Positions 7,858 through 15,842 of a DNA stretch of 40,956 nucleotides are shown here, piece after piece; position 1 is the stretch's first letter; every line of letters begins with the position of its first letter. Origin of the DNA: an uncultured Veillonella sp. Its GTDB lineage: Bacteria > Bacillota > Negativicutes > Veillonellales > Veillonellaceae. Where the stretch lies: the NCBI RefSeq assembly GCF_900545205.1, contig NZ_UQYC01000005.1, forward strand, positions 1 through 40,956. The letters run 5' to 3'. The position numbers were made by a program, and so were the translations under genes. Below the pieces are notes generated by a model that was not told where the DNA came from, searched no databases, and saw only the letters and a list, made by a program, of their open reading frames with translations.

Positions 7858-9786
7858 TTAATTTTCACTAATTAACTCATTGAATTCTTTAAAATACCTT
7901 TCTATTAAAAGTTTACGTAAATCAGCGTCTTTAGAAACTCTGTGAATCGCCTTAGCTAAATAATTAGATTCTAATAATTTATTAGCTAGCCCTTTACTTA
8001 ATTGAGACTTTAATGAGGAAATTTTTAGGAATTCATTATAATCATTACTATCAATAATTGAGTTAATTTTATCATCATAAAACTTAAATAAATCTTTTTC
8101 TTTTAATTTATTGAAGTAATCATAAAACTCTTCTGTGATAGTTTCAATATTTTTAGCATCAGTAATTTTAAAAGTATTTATTTGTTCTTCAATATAAGAT
8201 TTTACATTTTGTGATACTACCTTTTCTTTATCCTTTTTTAACAAGTCAAATGCTTCTTTTTTAAAGTTTACTATTTTTTCTTTAGTAGGGCCTTCATTAG
8301 CATATAAACTAACAATACTTTCTAAAATCTCATCACATAATAAAGCCATTTCAATTTCATTAAATGGAAGAGTAAATATTTTATCCTTAAAATAATTATC
8401 AATGGTTTCTTTAAATAGAAAATCATGATCTATAATACCCACAGCATTATAGTAACTATTTAATAAACTTGAATTAAATTTTCTAACATATTGAATTACT
8501 TCTTTATGCCCCCCTACAGGATATACAAAGGCTTTATCTCCAAATAAGCTACTATAAAATGAGTAATCAGATACTTCATCATAGTTCCCCTCACAAAAAA
8601 GTATCGTTTTTTGACTACCTAATAAGGTAATTATTACCTCCTTAGGTAATTGATATTTATCAATATCTATATCCAGTAATTCCCACTCATAAGGATATAG
8701 ATATTTAACACACCATATTAATTTAGCTGCCTTTCTCGACATAATAAAATCAATATTATGTGTTAAATATAAAAATTTACAATCTGATCTTTCTACTTCA
8801 AGAATATTCCATAACCGATTTGCTATAGAAGGATTCAAAAAGGTTTCTGGTTCGTCTACAACAATGTAGCTATCTTTAGATGCTAATATTACATGTAAAA
8901 TATAATATAATGCTACTTTTTCTCCATCACTCATAGCATTTACAGTATATGACTGATTATCTCTCAAAATTTCAAGCGATCTAGTAAATGAATTAATTCT
9001 AATTTTAATTTGAGGCAGTATATAGTCTAAAATTTCATTTATTCTAAATACCAAACTATTATCCAAACCTATAGTTTCTTCACCATAAAGTGATTTTAAA
9101 CCTAAGTCTAACTCTTCATTACACAAAGTAATAATTAGACTTGTAAATATTTTTTCAGCATCATTTAAAAATCTATCAATTTCATAAAAGTCATTAGATT
9201 TCAAACCACTAATATAATTTTTATACTGCACTTCATATAACTCTTCTCTACTCATACTTAACGACTGATTATCATTAAGATTTTTAAAAACTAGGTATTT
9301 TTGTGCAGGAATAACTACAATATTATCATTAAATGAATTCTTAAAAAAACTAGCAAATGAGGATTTACCTGAACCATTCTTTCCAACAATTACTGTATTT
9401 TGATTTCCAATACGGCATAAATAGCGTATACTTATAAGTTTTTCAAGATAACTTTCTAAATTAGTAAAAATAGATTTATACTGATAGTAATAATCATCAT
9501 AATCCCTACTCTCTATATTATTAGAAATATTTTCTTCACAATTGTTGATTATAATATCGAAATTGTCTTTTGTTTGATTAATTAATTTATCTATAGCAGA
9601 TATTGGAGTTGAAGAATTATAAACATCTAAAATCATCGTTATCTCTTTTAAAGCTTGTCTATATTGTTCATCGATGACATTTATATCTTCATGTTCGCTT
9701 AAATTATTAATACTTAGAATTTTGGGAATATAATACTCAAGTTGTTCTTTTGCGTTTGTTAAAATCTCTATAATATTTTCATTCAT
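7858..9786 (-). CDS. ABC/OLD-type ATPase fused to a TOPRIM-like (DUF4435-like) domain
   Basis: A 642-aa protein. Residues 1-125 are helical and of no known fold. The SMC/OLD-type ATPase follows: Walker A GKNGSGKSS (135-143), ABC-like signature MSDGEK (285-290), Walker B YIVVDEPE (307-314) and H-loop His343. From about 393 comes a TOPRIM-like domain with FCEG (Glu399), IIDHDF (Asp453, Asp455) and NEIEMALL (476-483), a pattern of DUF4435 proteins. ATPase plus TOPRIM is the architecture of OLD nucleases and of the PARIS anti-phage system (AriA ATPase, AriB DUF4435 nuclease; fused forms are known). The gene is alone between housekeeping operons, is visibly AT-richer than its neighbours with many AAT/ATA codons, and has its own ribosome binding site (AAGGAAA) and a possible -10 TATAAT at 9846-9851, so it is probably acquired. 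Function is inferred from domains only. Confidence 0.82.
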   Translation of the reverse strand: MNENIIEILTNAKEQLEYYIPKILSINNLSEHEDINVIDEQYRQALKEITMILDVYNSSTPISAIDKLINQTKDNFDIIINNCEENISNNIESRDYDDYYYQYKSIFTNLESYLEKLISIRYLCRIGNQNTVIVGKNGSGKSSFASFFKNSFNDNIVVIPAQKYLVFKNLNDNQSLSMSREELYEVQYKNYISGLKSNDFYEIDRFLNDAEKIFTSLIITLCNEELDLGLKSLYGEETIGLDNSLVFRINEILDYILPQIKIRINSFTRSLEILRDNQSYTVNAMSDGEKVALYYILHVILASKDSYIVVDEPETFLNPSIANRLWNILEVERSDCKFLYLTHNIDFIMSRKAAKLIWCVKYLYPYEWELLDIDIDKYQLPKEVIITLLGSQKTILFCEGNYDEVSDYSFYSSLFGDKAFVYPVGGHKEVIQYVRKFNSSLLNSYYNAVGIIDHDFLFKETIDNYFKDKIFTLPFNEIEMALLCDEILESIVSLYANEGPTKEKIVNFKKEAFDLLKKDKEKVVSQNVKSYIEEQINTFKITDAKNIETITEEFYDYFNKLKEKDLFKFYDDKINSIIDSNDYNEFLKISSLKSQLSKGLANKLLESNYLAKAIHRVSKDADLRKLLIERYFKEFNELISEN

Positions 9787-9885
9787 ATTTATTTCCTTGT
9801 TATATATAATATCTTATAAATTAATACTCTTATAAAAATATACTTATTATATGCTTCTTTATAGATTAATAATAACATAATAACT

Positions 9886-9917
9886 AAAAAGCCGCCCAAC
9901 GTATGTTGAGCGGCTTT
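9886..9917 (-). terminator. Rho-independent terminator of the pnp-dut operon
   Basis: Minus-strand stem AAAGCCGCTCAAC / GTTGGGCGGCTTT with a 4-nt loop, running into TTTTTAG. It lies 28 nt after the dut stop and insulates the ATPase-TOPRIM gene from dut. Confidence 0.92.
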
Positions 9918-9945
9918 CACCATTCTATTCAGAATTGTATGTAGT

Positions 9946-10395
9946 TTACATTGTGCCAGTGCTACCGATACCACCTGTACGTACACCTGTTGCATCGTCA
10001 TCATTTGTGAGTAGGTATTTAGAGAATATACCTTGCGCAACGCGTTCGCCTTTTTCAAGGGTAACGGTTTCTTTGCCAAAGTTTAGGAGGGCAATCATGA
10101 TATGACCTTCGTTCTCCTCATTATTGTAGTAATCGCTATCGATGATACCTGTGCTATTCACAAGTGCAAGATGGCGTTTAATAGCCATGCTAGAACGGAT
10201 ATGAATAGCAAGATATTCGTCATATGCCATGAAAGCTTTAAGCCCTGTTGGAACGAGTACTACTTGACCTGGTTCTAATGTAACAGCTTCAGCACATTCA
10301 ATATCGTACCCTGCGCTTTCTGTTGTTTTACGGGTTGGTAAATTGATATCTTGTTCTTCAAAAGCAGAAACTACTTCAAAGCCACGAATATCCAT
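9946..10395 (-). CDS. dut: Deoxyuridine 5'-triphosphate nucleotidohydrolase (dUTPase)
   Basis: Hydrolyses dUTP to dUMP and pyrophosphate, keeping uracil out of DNA and supplying dTMP synthesis. The 149-aa trimeric-type protein has all five motifs: AGYDIECAE (1), IRSSMAIK (2), STGIIDSDYYNN (3), KGERVAQGIF (4) and the C-terminal RTGGIGSTG arm (5). ATG at 10395 follows AAGAGGTG. Only 10 nt separate it from the pnp stop, so it is the distal gene of the pnp operon; a strong terminator follows. Confidence 0.97.
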   Translation of the reverse strand: MDIRGFEVVSAFEEQDINLPTRKTTESAGYDIECAEAVTLEPGQVVLVPTGLKAFMAYDEYLAIHIRSSMAIKRHLALVNSTGIIDSDYYNNEENEGHIMIALLNFGKETVTLEKGERVAQGIFSKYLLTNDDDATGVRTGGIGSTGTM

Positions 10396-10405
10396 GTAAC
10401 ACCTC

Positions 10406-12475
10406 TTATTTTAAACAATCCTTACGAGACAAGTTGATACGGCCTTGTTTATCGATTTCGATAACTTTTACCATAATCTCATCGCCTACATTTACTACAT
10501 CTTCTACATTTTCAACGCGTTCTTTTGCAAGTTTGGAAATGTGTACAAGACCTTCTTTACCAGGTAATACCTCTACGAAAGCACCAAATGCCATCAAACG
10601 AGTTACTTTACCAAGGTATACTTCCCCTACTTCAACTTCTTTAGTAAGGTTTTCAATGATTTGTTGAGCTTTAGCAGCACCTTCTTGGTCTACAGAAGCA
10701 ATGAATACTGTACCATCATCTTCGATGTCAATTTTTGCACCTGTTTCATCGATGATACCACGAATTACTTTACCGCCAGAACCGATTACATCGCGAATCT
10801 TATCTGGATCAATTTTCATAGTAATGATACGTGGAGCGTATTGAGACATTTGTTGACGTGGTTCAGCAATTGTATCAAGCATGATGCCCATAATATGCAT
10901 GCGACCTTTATGAGCTTGTTCTAATGCTTCATGAAGAATTTCACGGGACAAGCCAGAAATCTTGATATCCATTTGAATAGCAGTTACGCCCTTAGCTGTA
11001 CCAGCAACCTTGAAGTCCATATCGCCAAGAGCATCTTCCATACCTTGGATATCTGTTAAGATTGTGTAGTGTTCGCCTTGAGTTACAAGACCCATTGCGA
11101 TACCTGCTACAGGAGCTTTAATAGGTACACCAGCATCCATCAAGGATAATGTGGAACCACATACAGATGCCATGGAGCTAGAACCATTAGATTCCAATAC
11201 TTCGGATACTAAACGCAATGCATATGGGAATTCTTCTTCGCTTGGAATAACAGGTACCAATGCACGTTCAGCCAAAGCACCATGACCAATTTCACGACGA
11301 CCAGGACCGCGGGAAGAACGAGTTTCCCCTACGGAGAAGGATGGGAAATTATAATGGTGAATATAACGTTTTTCTGTTTCTAATCCAATGCCATCAATTG
11401 TTTGAGTTTCAGACAATGGTGCTACAGTGGCAACGTTCAATACTTGAGTTTGACCACGAGTAAATAAGCCAGAACCATGTGTACGAGGTAATACACCTGT
11501 ACGACAAGAGATAGGCCGCACTTCATCAAGTTTACGGCCATCTGGACGAATTTTTTCAACAGTAATCATATGACGAACGATTTCTTTTGTCATTGCGTCA
11601 AATGCTTTATTTACATCAGCTAAGTTATCTGGATAGATTTCTTCAAAGTGAGCTAATACATCTGCACGTACTTCGCTTTCTTGCGCATCACGTTGTTGTT
11701 TATCTGCACAACGTACTGCTGCATCAAGTTTATCATGACCATAGGCACGAACTGCATCAGCGATTTCAGCAGGCACGTCTTTGCTTTCAAATACGCGTTT
11801 TTCCTTGCCTACTTGAGCTTTCATGTCTTCTTGGAAAGCTACGATTTTTTTGATTTCTTCATGAGCCGTCATGATAACTTCAAGAATAGTTTCTTCTGGA
11901 ACCTCTTGAGCACCACCTTCAACCATGAGGATAGCATCTTTTGTACCAGCTACAACGATATTAAGGTCTGTTGCTTCCAATTGTTCTTTTGTTGGATTAA
12001 CAACAAATTCACCATTGATACGGCCCATACGAACGCCTGCGATAGGACCATTCCAAGGAATATCAGAAATAGATAATGCAGCGGACGCACCAATCATGCC
12101 ACAGATTGCAGGATCACAATCTTGGTCAACAGACATAACAGTTGCCACTACGTGTACTTCATTACGTACACCTTTATCAAATAATGGACGAATAGGACGA
12201 TCAATCAAACGGCTATTCAAAATCGCAGATTCAGGTGGACGTGCTTCACGTTTGATAAAGCCACCTGGTAAACGACCAACAGCATACATTTTTTCTTCAT
12301 AGTCTACTGTAAGTGGGAAGAAATCGATATCCTTCGCCTCTTTAGAACCTGTAGCGGTAACGAGTACACGAGTATCGCCATAACCAACCATTACAGCACC
12401 GCCAGCTTGTTTTGCAAGTTCCCCAGTCTCAATCGTAAGCGTACGACCAGCTAGGTCCATTTGGAATTGTTCCAT
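10406..12475 (-). CDS. pnp: Polyribonucleotide nucleotidyltransferase (PNPase)
   Basis: Phosphorolytic 3'-5' exoribonuclease of RNA turnover, a trimer that can join the degradosome. The 689-aa product has two RNase PH-like domains (about 1-220 and 300-540; KREARPPESAILNSRLIDRPIRP in part, and GGCs such as SSRGPGRREIGHGALAERAL) separated by a helical domain, then a KH domain (about 550-615, IRDVIGSGGKVIRGI) and an S1 domain (about 620-686, RLMAFGAFVEVLPGKEGLVH). It ends almost directly after S1, so there is no long C-terminal tail. It follows rpsO, the classic rpsO-pnp order, but two hairpins lie between them. Confidence 0.98.
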   Translation of the reverse strand: MEQFQMDLAGRTLTIETGELAKQAGGAVMVGYGDTRVLVTATGSKEAKDIDFFPLTVDYEEKMYAVGRLPGGFIKREARPPESAILNSRLIDRPIRPLFDKGVRNEVHVVATVMSVDQDCDPAICGMIGASAALSISDIPWNGPIAGVRMGRINGEFVVNPTKEQLEATDLNIVVAGTKDAILMVEGGAQEVPEETILEVIMTAHEEIKKIVAFQEDMKAQVGKEKRVFESKDVPAEIADAVRAYGHDKLDAAVRCADKQQRDAQESEVRADVLAHFEEIYPDNLADVNKAFDAMTKEIVRHMITVEKIRPDGRKLDEVRPISCRTGVLPRTHGSGLFTRGQTQVLNVATVAPLSETQTIDGIGLETEKRYIHHYNFPSFSVGETRSSRGPGRREIGHGALAERALVPVIPSEEEFPYALRLVSEVLESNGSSSMASVCGSTLSLMDAGVPIKAPVAGIAMGLVTQGEHYTILTDIQGMEDALGDMDFKVAGTAKGVTAIQMDIKISGLSREILHEALEQAHKGRMHIMGIMLDTIAEPRQQMSQYAPRIITMKIDPDKIRDVIGSGGKVIRGIIDETGAKIDIEDDGTVFIASVDQEGAAKAQQIIENLTKEVEVGEVYLGKVTRLMAFGAFVEVLPGKEGLVHISKLAKERVENVEDVVNVGDEIMVKVIEIDKQGRINLSRKDCLK

Positions 12476-12568
12476 TCCTATTCCTCCTAAAAATCTTCTT
12501 ATATGTATACCTTCTTATTATATATCATCAAGAAAAAATAAGCTAATTATTATAGCAATTAGCACAAT

Positions 12569-12600
12569 AAAAAGGACAGAGTTGCCGCTCTGTCCTTTTT
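12569..12600. terminator. Hairpin between rpsO and pnp
   Basis: Arms AAAAAGGACAGAG / CTCTGTCCTTTTT around a 6-nt loop, with U-runs on both strands. Second hairpin in the rpsO-pnp gap. In other bacteria a hairpin here is an RNase III site or an attenuator controlling pnp. Confidence 0.75.
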
Positions 12601-12674
12601 TTCGTGTTTCCACAATAGATTATCGGCATTCGTTTCCCTTTGCCTATTGTTATTATAACATAGAGAAATCAAAT

Positions 12675-12700
12675 AAAAAAAGCCGTCCTATGGGACGGCT
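12675..12700 (-). terminator. Rho-independent terminator of rpsO
   Basis: Arms AGCCGTCC / GGACGGCT with a 4-nt loop, followed on the minus strand by seven T. It starts 8 nt after the rpsO stop. Confidence 0.88.
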
Positions 12701-12707
12701 AGTTTTA

Positions 12708-12974
12708 TTATTTACGAAGACCAAGACGTTCGATAAGGGAACGGTAACGTTCAATATCTTTACGACGAAGGTAGTCAAGCATGTTACGGCGTTGACCAAC
12801 CAATTTCAACAAACCACGACGGGAATGATGGTCTTTTTTGTGTTCTTTCAAGTGATCTGTTAAGTATTGGATGCGGCTTGTCAAAATCGCAACTTGTACT
12901 TCTGGAGAACCAGTGTCACCTTCATGAGTAGCGTATTCTTTAATTACTGCTAATTTAGCTTCTGTAGTTAACAT
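12708..12974 (-). CDS. rpsO: 30S ribosomal protein S15
   Basis: Primary 16S rRNA binding protein of the central domain and part of the intersubunit bridge. The 88-aa protein has the conserved HEGDTGSPEVQVAILT segment (about residues 17-32), HKKDHHSRRGLLKLVGQRR and the C-terminal YRSLIERLGLRK. ATG at 12974 follows AGGAGG. It has a strong promoter at 13071-13099 and a roughly 90-nt leader with a hairpin, which fits S15 autoregulation as known in E. coli and Bacillales, although the fold differs between lineages. Confidence 0.98.
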   Translation of the reverse strand: MLTTEAKLAVIKEYATHEGDTGSPEVQVAILTSRIQYLTDHLKEHKKDHHSRRGLLKLVGQRRNMLDYLRRKDIERYRSLIERLGLRK

Positions 12975-13004
12975 TAATGTTACCTCCTAAAAAATAAATA
13001 ATCC

Positions 13005-13049
13005 CGATAAGCTTAAGTAACCGTTGGAGATTCGAATACTTCGCTTACG
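13005..13049 (-). promoter_or_regulatory. Structured rpsO leader, candidate S15 autoregulatory element
   Basis: On the minus strand CGTAAGC-G-AAGTA pairs with TACTT-AA-GCTTATCG: two stacked helices with a one-base bulge and a small internal loop, capped by a 17-nt loop. It lies between the promoter and the Shine-Dalgarno of rpsO. A role in S15 binding is inferred. Confidence 0.55.
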
Positions 13050-13070
13050 ATATGTCTTACGACCTTATTT

Positions 13071-13099
13071 AGTATACAGTATCTACCTTATCTTGTAAA
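13071..13099 (-). promoter_or_regulatory. rpsO promoter
   Basis: Minus-strand -35 TTTACA (13094-13099) and -10 TATACT (13071-13076), spacer 17 nt. It places the transcript start near 13064. Confidence 0.8.
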
Positions 13100-13120
13100 G
13101 AATAAATACAGGAAATAAAC

Positions 13121-13144
13121 AAAAGAGGGCCACAGCCCTCTTTT
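13121..13144 (-). terminator. Rho-independent terminator of the ABC importer operon
   Basis: Arms AAAAGAGGGC / GCCCTCTTTT with loop CACA, directly after the stop of the ATPase gene; minus-strand tail TTTTG. Confidence 0.88.
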
Positions 13145-13145
13145 A

Positions 13146-13943
13146 TTATTTCGCACCTAGCACCATGCGGTCGCTCAATGCATTTTCTCCAGCTACTTCG
13201 AATTTTTGTAATAAATCGGCAACTGTTAATTTTTTCTTTTCTTCCCCTTTTACATCATAGATAATGCGACCAGCATCCATCATGATGAGGCGATTACCAA
13301 AGCGCAATGCATCGCGCATATTGTGGGTAATCATAAGAGTTGTTAAATTATGTTCTGCTACAAGTTTATCTGTTAATTGCAAAACATTTTCTGCCGTCTT
13401 AGGGTCAAGAGCTGCTGTATGTTCGTCTAGTAATAAAAGTTCTGGACGGAGCATAGTAGCCATCAATAATGTAATAGATTGGCGTTGACCACCAGATAAT
13501 AAGCCCATACGAGCAGACAAACGTTCTTCAAGGCCTAAACCTAATAATGCAAGGCGTTCCTTAAAGAATGCTTGTTCACTATCTTTGAAAGCCCATTTAA
13601 GACCTAAGTTTTTACCACGGCGCATAGCAAGAATCAAGTTTTCCTCTATTTGCATATTACCTGCAGTACCCACCATAGGATCTTGGAATACACGACCAAT
13701 GTATTTAGCACGTTTGTATTCTGGCATTTTTGTGACATCAATATCATTAATAGTAATGGAGCCTTCATCAACTGGGAATACACCAGCAATGGAGTTTAGC
13801 AACGTACTTTTACCAGCACCATTACCACCAATTACAGTACAGAAATCGCCTTCTTCTAAACGAAGATCAATACCTTGAAGAGCAGTTTTTTCATTGATTG
13901 TGCCCTTAAAGAAGGTTTTTACCATATTTTTTACTTCTAACAT
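13146..13943 (-). CDS. ABC transporter ATP-binding protein (ABC_sub_bind-type importer)
   Basis: Energises the importer encoded by the next genes. The 265-aa protein has Walker A GGNGAGKST (39-47), Q-loop region VFQDPMVGT, signature LLSGGQRQS, Walker B LLLLDEHTAALD and an H-loop in MITHNMRDAL. The subfamily (COG1101-like, with GTAGNMQIEENL after the Q-loop) travels with the permease and binding protein families seen here. Start ATG 13943 follows AAGGAGG; 10 nt separate it from the permease. Last gene of the operon, ended by a terminator 2 nt downstream. Confidence 0.94.
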   Translation of the reverse strand: MLEVKNMVKTFFKGTINEKTALQGIDLRLEEGDFCTVIGGNGAGKSTLLNSIAGVFPVDEGSITINDIDVTKMPEYKRAKYIGRVFQDPMVGTAGNMQIEENLILAMRRGKNLGLKWAFKDSEQAFFKERLALLGLGLEERLSARMGLLSGGQRQSITLLMATMLRPELLLLDEHTAALDPKTAENVLQLTDKLVAEHNLTTLMITHNMRDALRFGNRLIMMDAGRIIYDVKGEEKKKLTVADLLQKFEVAGENALSDRMVLGAK

Positions 13944-13953
13944 AGTGTCCTCC

Positions 13954-14826
13954 TTAACGAGCCAACCATTTTGCTTTCAATGTAGGCAAGGAAAGCGCGA
14001 TGGCAACAAGAATAGCAGTGAATAATTTCAAATCGTTTGGTGGCATACCCATATAAAGTACAGCCGCAATAACGATACGATATACGATAGAACCAAGTAC
14101 TACAGCGATGAGGCTACGCACGAAGGATTTTGTACCAAATACTACCTCACCGATAATTACGGAAGCCAAGCCAATTACGATAGTACCAATACCCATACCT
14201 ACGTCGGCAAAGCCTTGGAATTGACCAATCAATGCACCAGACATACCAACAAAACCATTGGAAATCAAAAGACCAAGAACGATCATGTTGTCAGTATTTA
14301 CGCCTTGAGCGCGAATCATTTGAGGATTAACACCTGTTGCACGTAATGCTGTACCAATTTCTGTACCGAAGAACCAGAATAATAATAAGCATACAACAAC
14401 AGCTACAATAACACCTACGATAGCTGCGGACCACATATTTGGTGTGTGGAGTACACTACCGATAATTGAATAAATGGTATCCATACGAAGCAAGGATACG
14501 TTAGCTTTCCCCATAATATGAAGATTAATGGAATATAAAGCAATCATTGTTAAGATACCGGCGAGCAATGCAGGAATCTTTAATTTTGTATGAATCCAAC
14601 CTGTCACAGCACCTGCAGCCATACCACCAATGCCGGCAATCAAGATAGATAGGATTGGGTTCATACCACTTGTAATTAAAATTGCAGAAATGGCTGCCCC
14701 CATTGGGAACGTACCTTCTACGGTTAAGTCAGCCACATCTAATACACGGAAGGTAATAAAAACACCAACCGCTAACAAAGACCATAAAAGGCCTGTCGTT
14801 ATGGTGCCTACCACTAAATCTAACAT
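13954..14826 (-). CDS. ABC transporter permease (COG4120-like)
   Basis: Membrane component of the importer. The 290-aa protein is hydrophobic throughout, with about eight or nine membrane segments, and resembles the branched-chain amino acid/ribose permease superfamily: FRVLDVADLTVEGTFPMGAA near the N-terminus and GTALRATGVNPQMIRAQGVN in the cytoplasmic coupling loop. ATG at 14826 is preferred, 6 nt after GGAG; an in-frame TTG at 14829 is too close. Related systems import tryptophan/tyrosine or other small solutes, so the substrate here is not certain. Confidence 0.93.
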   Translation of the reverse strand: MLDLVVGTITTGLLWSLLAVGVFITFRVLDVADLTVEGTFPMGAAISAILITSGMNPILSILIAGIGGMAAGAVTGWIHTKLKIPALLAGILTMIALYSINLHIMGKANVSLLRMDTIYSIIGSVLHTPNMWSAAIVGVIVAVVVCLLLFWFFGTEIGTALRATGVNPQMIRAQGVNTDNMIVLGLLISNGFVGMSGALIGQFQGFADVGMGIGTIVIGLASVIIGEVVFGTKSFVRSLIAVVLGSIVYRIVIAAVLYMGMPPNDLKLFTAILVAIALSLPTLKAKWLAR

Positions 14827-14837
14827 CAAAATCTCCT

Positions 14838-15818
14838 CTATTGTTTCATATCTTTACGAAGTGCTTCAGGAATTGTGATACCTAATTTTTTAGCACGTTC
14901 TTCGTTAACAGTTAACTTAATATCTTTTTGTGTTTCAATGGCTAAATCAGAAATTTTAGCTTCACCAGAAAGCACTTTTGCAGCCATTAAACCAGTTTGA
15001 TAACCTAATTTATAGTAGTCCACAGAATATGTTGCCACACCACCAGTCATTGTCATACCTTCATCAGCAGCAAATACTGGAATTTTAGCAGCATCAGTAA
15101 TTTGAGCTAAGTTAGCCATAGCAGATGCCAATACATTATCAGTTGGTGTATAAATTGCTTGTACATCTTGGTTTACAAGATTTGTAGCCGCTTGTTGGAT
15201 ATCATTTACATTAGAAACAGTTGCTTCTACAACAGTGATACCTTTAGTAGCTGCATAAGCTTTCATTTTTTCAACTTGAAGTTGGGAGTTGATTTCAGAA
15301 GATGTGTAAATTGCACCAATACGTTTTACATTTGGTACTAATGCAATAATAAGGTCAACCTCTTTTTCTACAGGTGTCATATCAGATGTACCAGATACAT
15401 TACCACCTGGATGTTCGTTAGATTGAACGAGTTTCGCTGTAACGTAGTCTGTAATAGCAGTACCCATGATAGGAATATCATGAGATGCATTTGCCATAGT
15501 TTGTGCTGCTGGCGTTGCAATGGCTAATACTAAATCTTTTTTATCAGATACAAAGCGTTGAGCAATACTATTCAAATTAGATTGGTCAGCTTGAGCATTT
15601 TGTTGGTCTAATTTGATGTTTTCCCCATCTTTATAACCTTTAGATGCAAGGCCATCAACAAAGCCTTTGTTAGCAGCATCAAGGGATGGATGTTCTACCA
15701 ATTGAATAACGCCGATTTTCTTTTGATCATTAGTTGCTGTGTTGGAACCGCAACCAGCTACCATTGCCATAATAGAGATAGCACTAAGTGCTACTGCAAT
15801 ACCTTTTTTCCAGTTCAT
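14838..15818 (-). CDS. ABC transporter substrate-binding lipoprotein (copy 2)
   Basis: Extracytoplasmic solute receptor of the ABC_sub_bind (COG2984) family, 326 aa. A signal peptide ends in a lipobox with VAGC (Cys23), then a two-lobed binding fold including VIQLVEHPSLDAANKGFVDG and QQNAQADQSNLNSIAQRF. It is a close paralogue of the next gene upstream, with long identical runs, so it arose by tandem duplication. Family members with VQLVEHPALDAA are reported for aromatic amino acid importers (TrpX type); I infer an amino acid substrate only tentatively. It lies 24 nt from its paralogue and 11 nt from the permease. Confidence 0.94.
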   Translation of the reverse strand: MNWKKGIAVALSAISIMAMVAGCGSNTATNDQKKIGVIQLVEHPSLDAANKGFVDGLASKGYKDGENIKLDQQNAQADQSNLNSIAQRFVSDKKDLVLAIATPAAQTMANASHDIPIMGTAITDYVTAKLVQSNEHPGGNVSGTSDMTPVEKEVDLIIALVPNVKRIGAIYTSSEINSQLQVEKMKAYAATKGITVVEATVSNVNDIQQAATNLVNQDVQAIYTPTDNVLASAMANLAQITDAAKIPVFAADEGMTMTGGVATYSVDYYKLGYQTGLMAAKVLSGEAKISDLAIETQKDIKLTVNEERAKKLGITIPEALRKDMKQ

Positions 15819-15842
15819 ATGTAACTCCTTACCAGTTGTGTA

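Noticed and set aside
7858..9786. Considered as a toxin-antitoxin or two-gene PARIS or Septu locus
   Set aside because: No second gene is present on either side; flanking genes are housekeeping (Nudix/deoB and dut/pnp).
9789..10079. 96-aa open frame on the minus strand overlapping dut and its terminator
   Set aside because: It lies in another frame of the dut gene, whose five motifs are intact, and its C-terminus is just translated spacer; no ribosome binding site.
11587..12302. Overlapping plus-strand frames antisense to pnp
   Set aside because: Antisense shadows of a highly conserved gene; no ribosome binding site or family resemblance.
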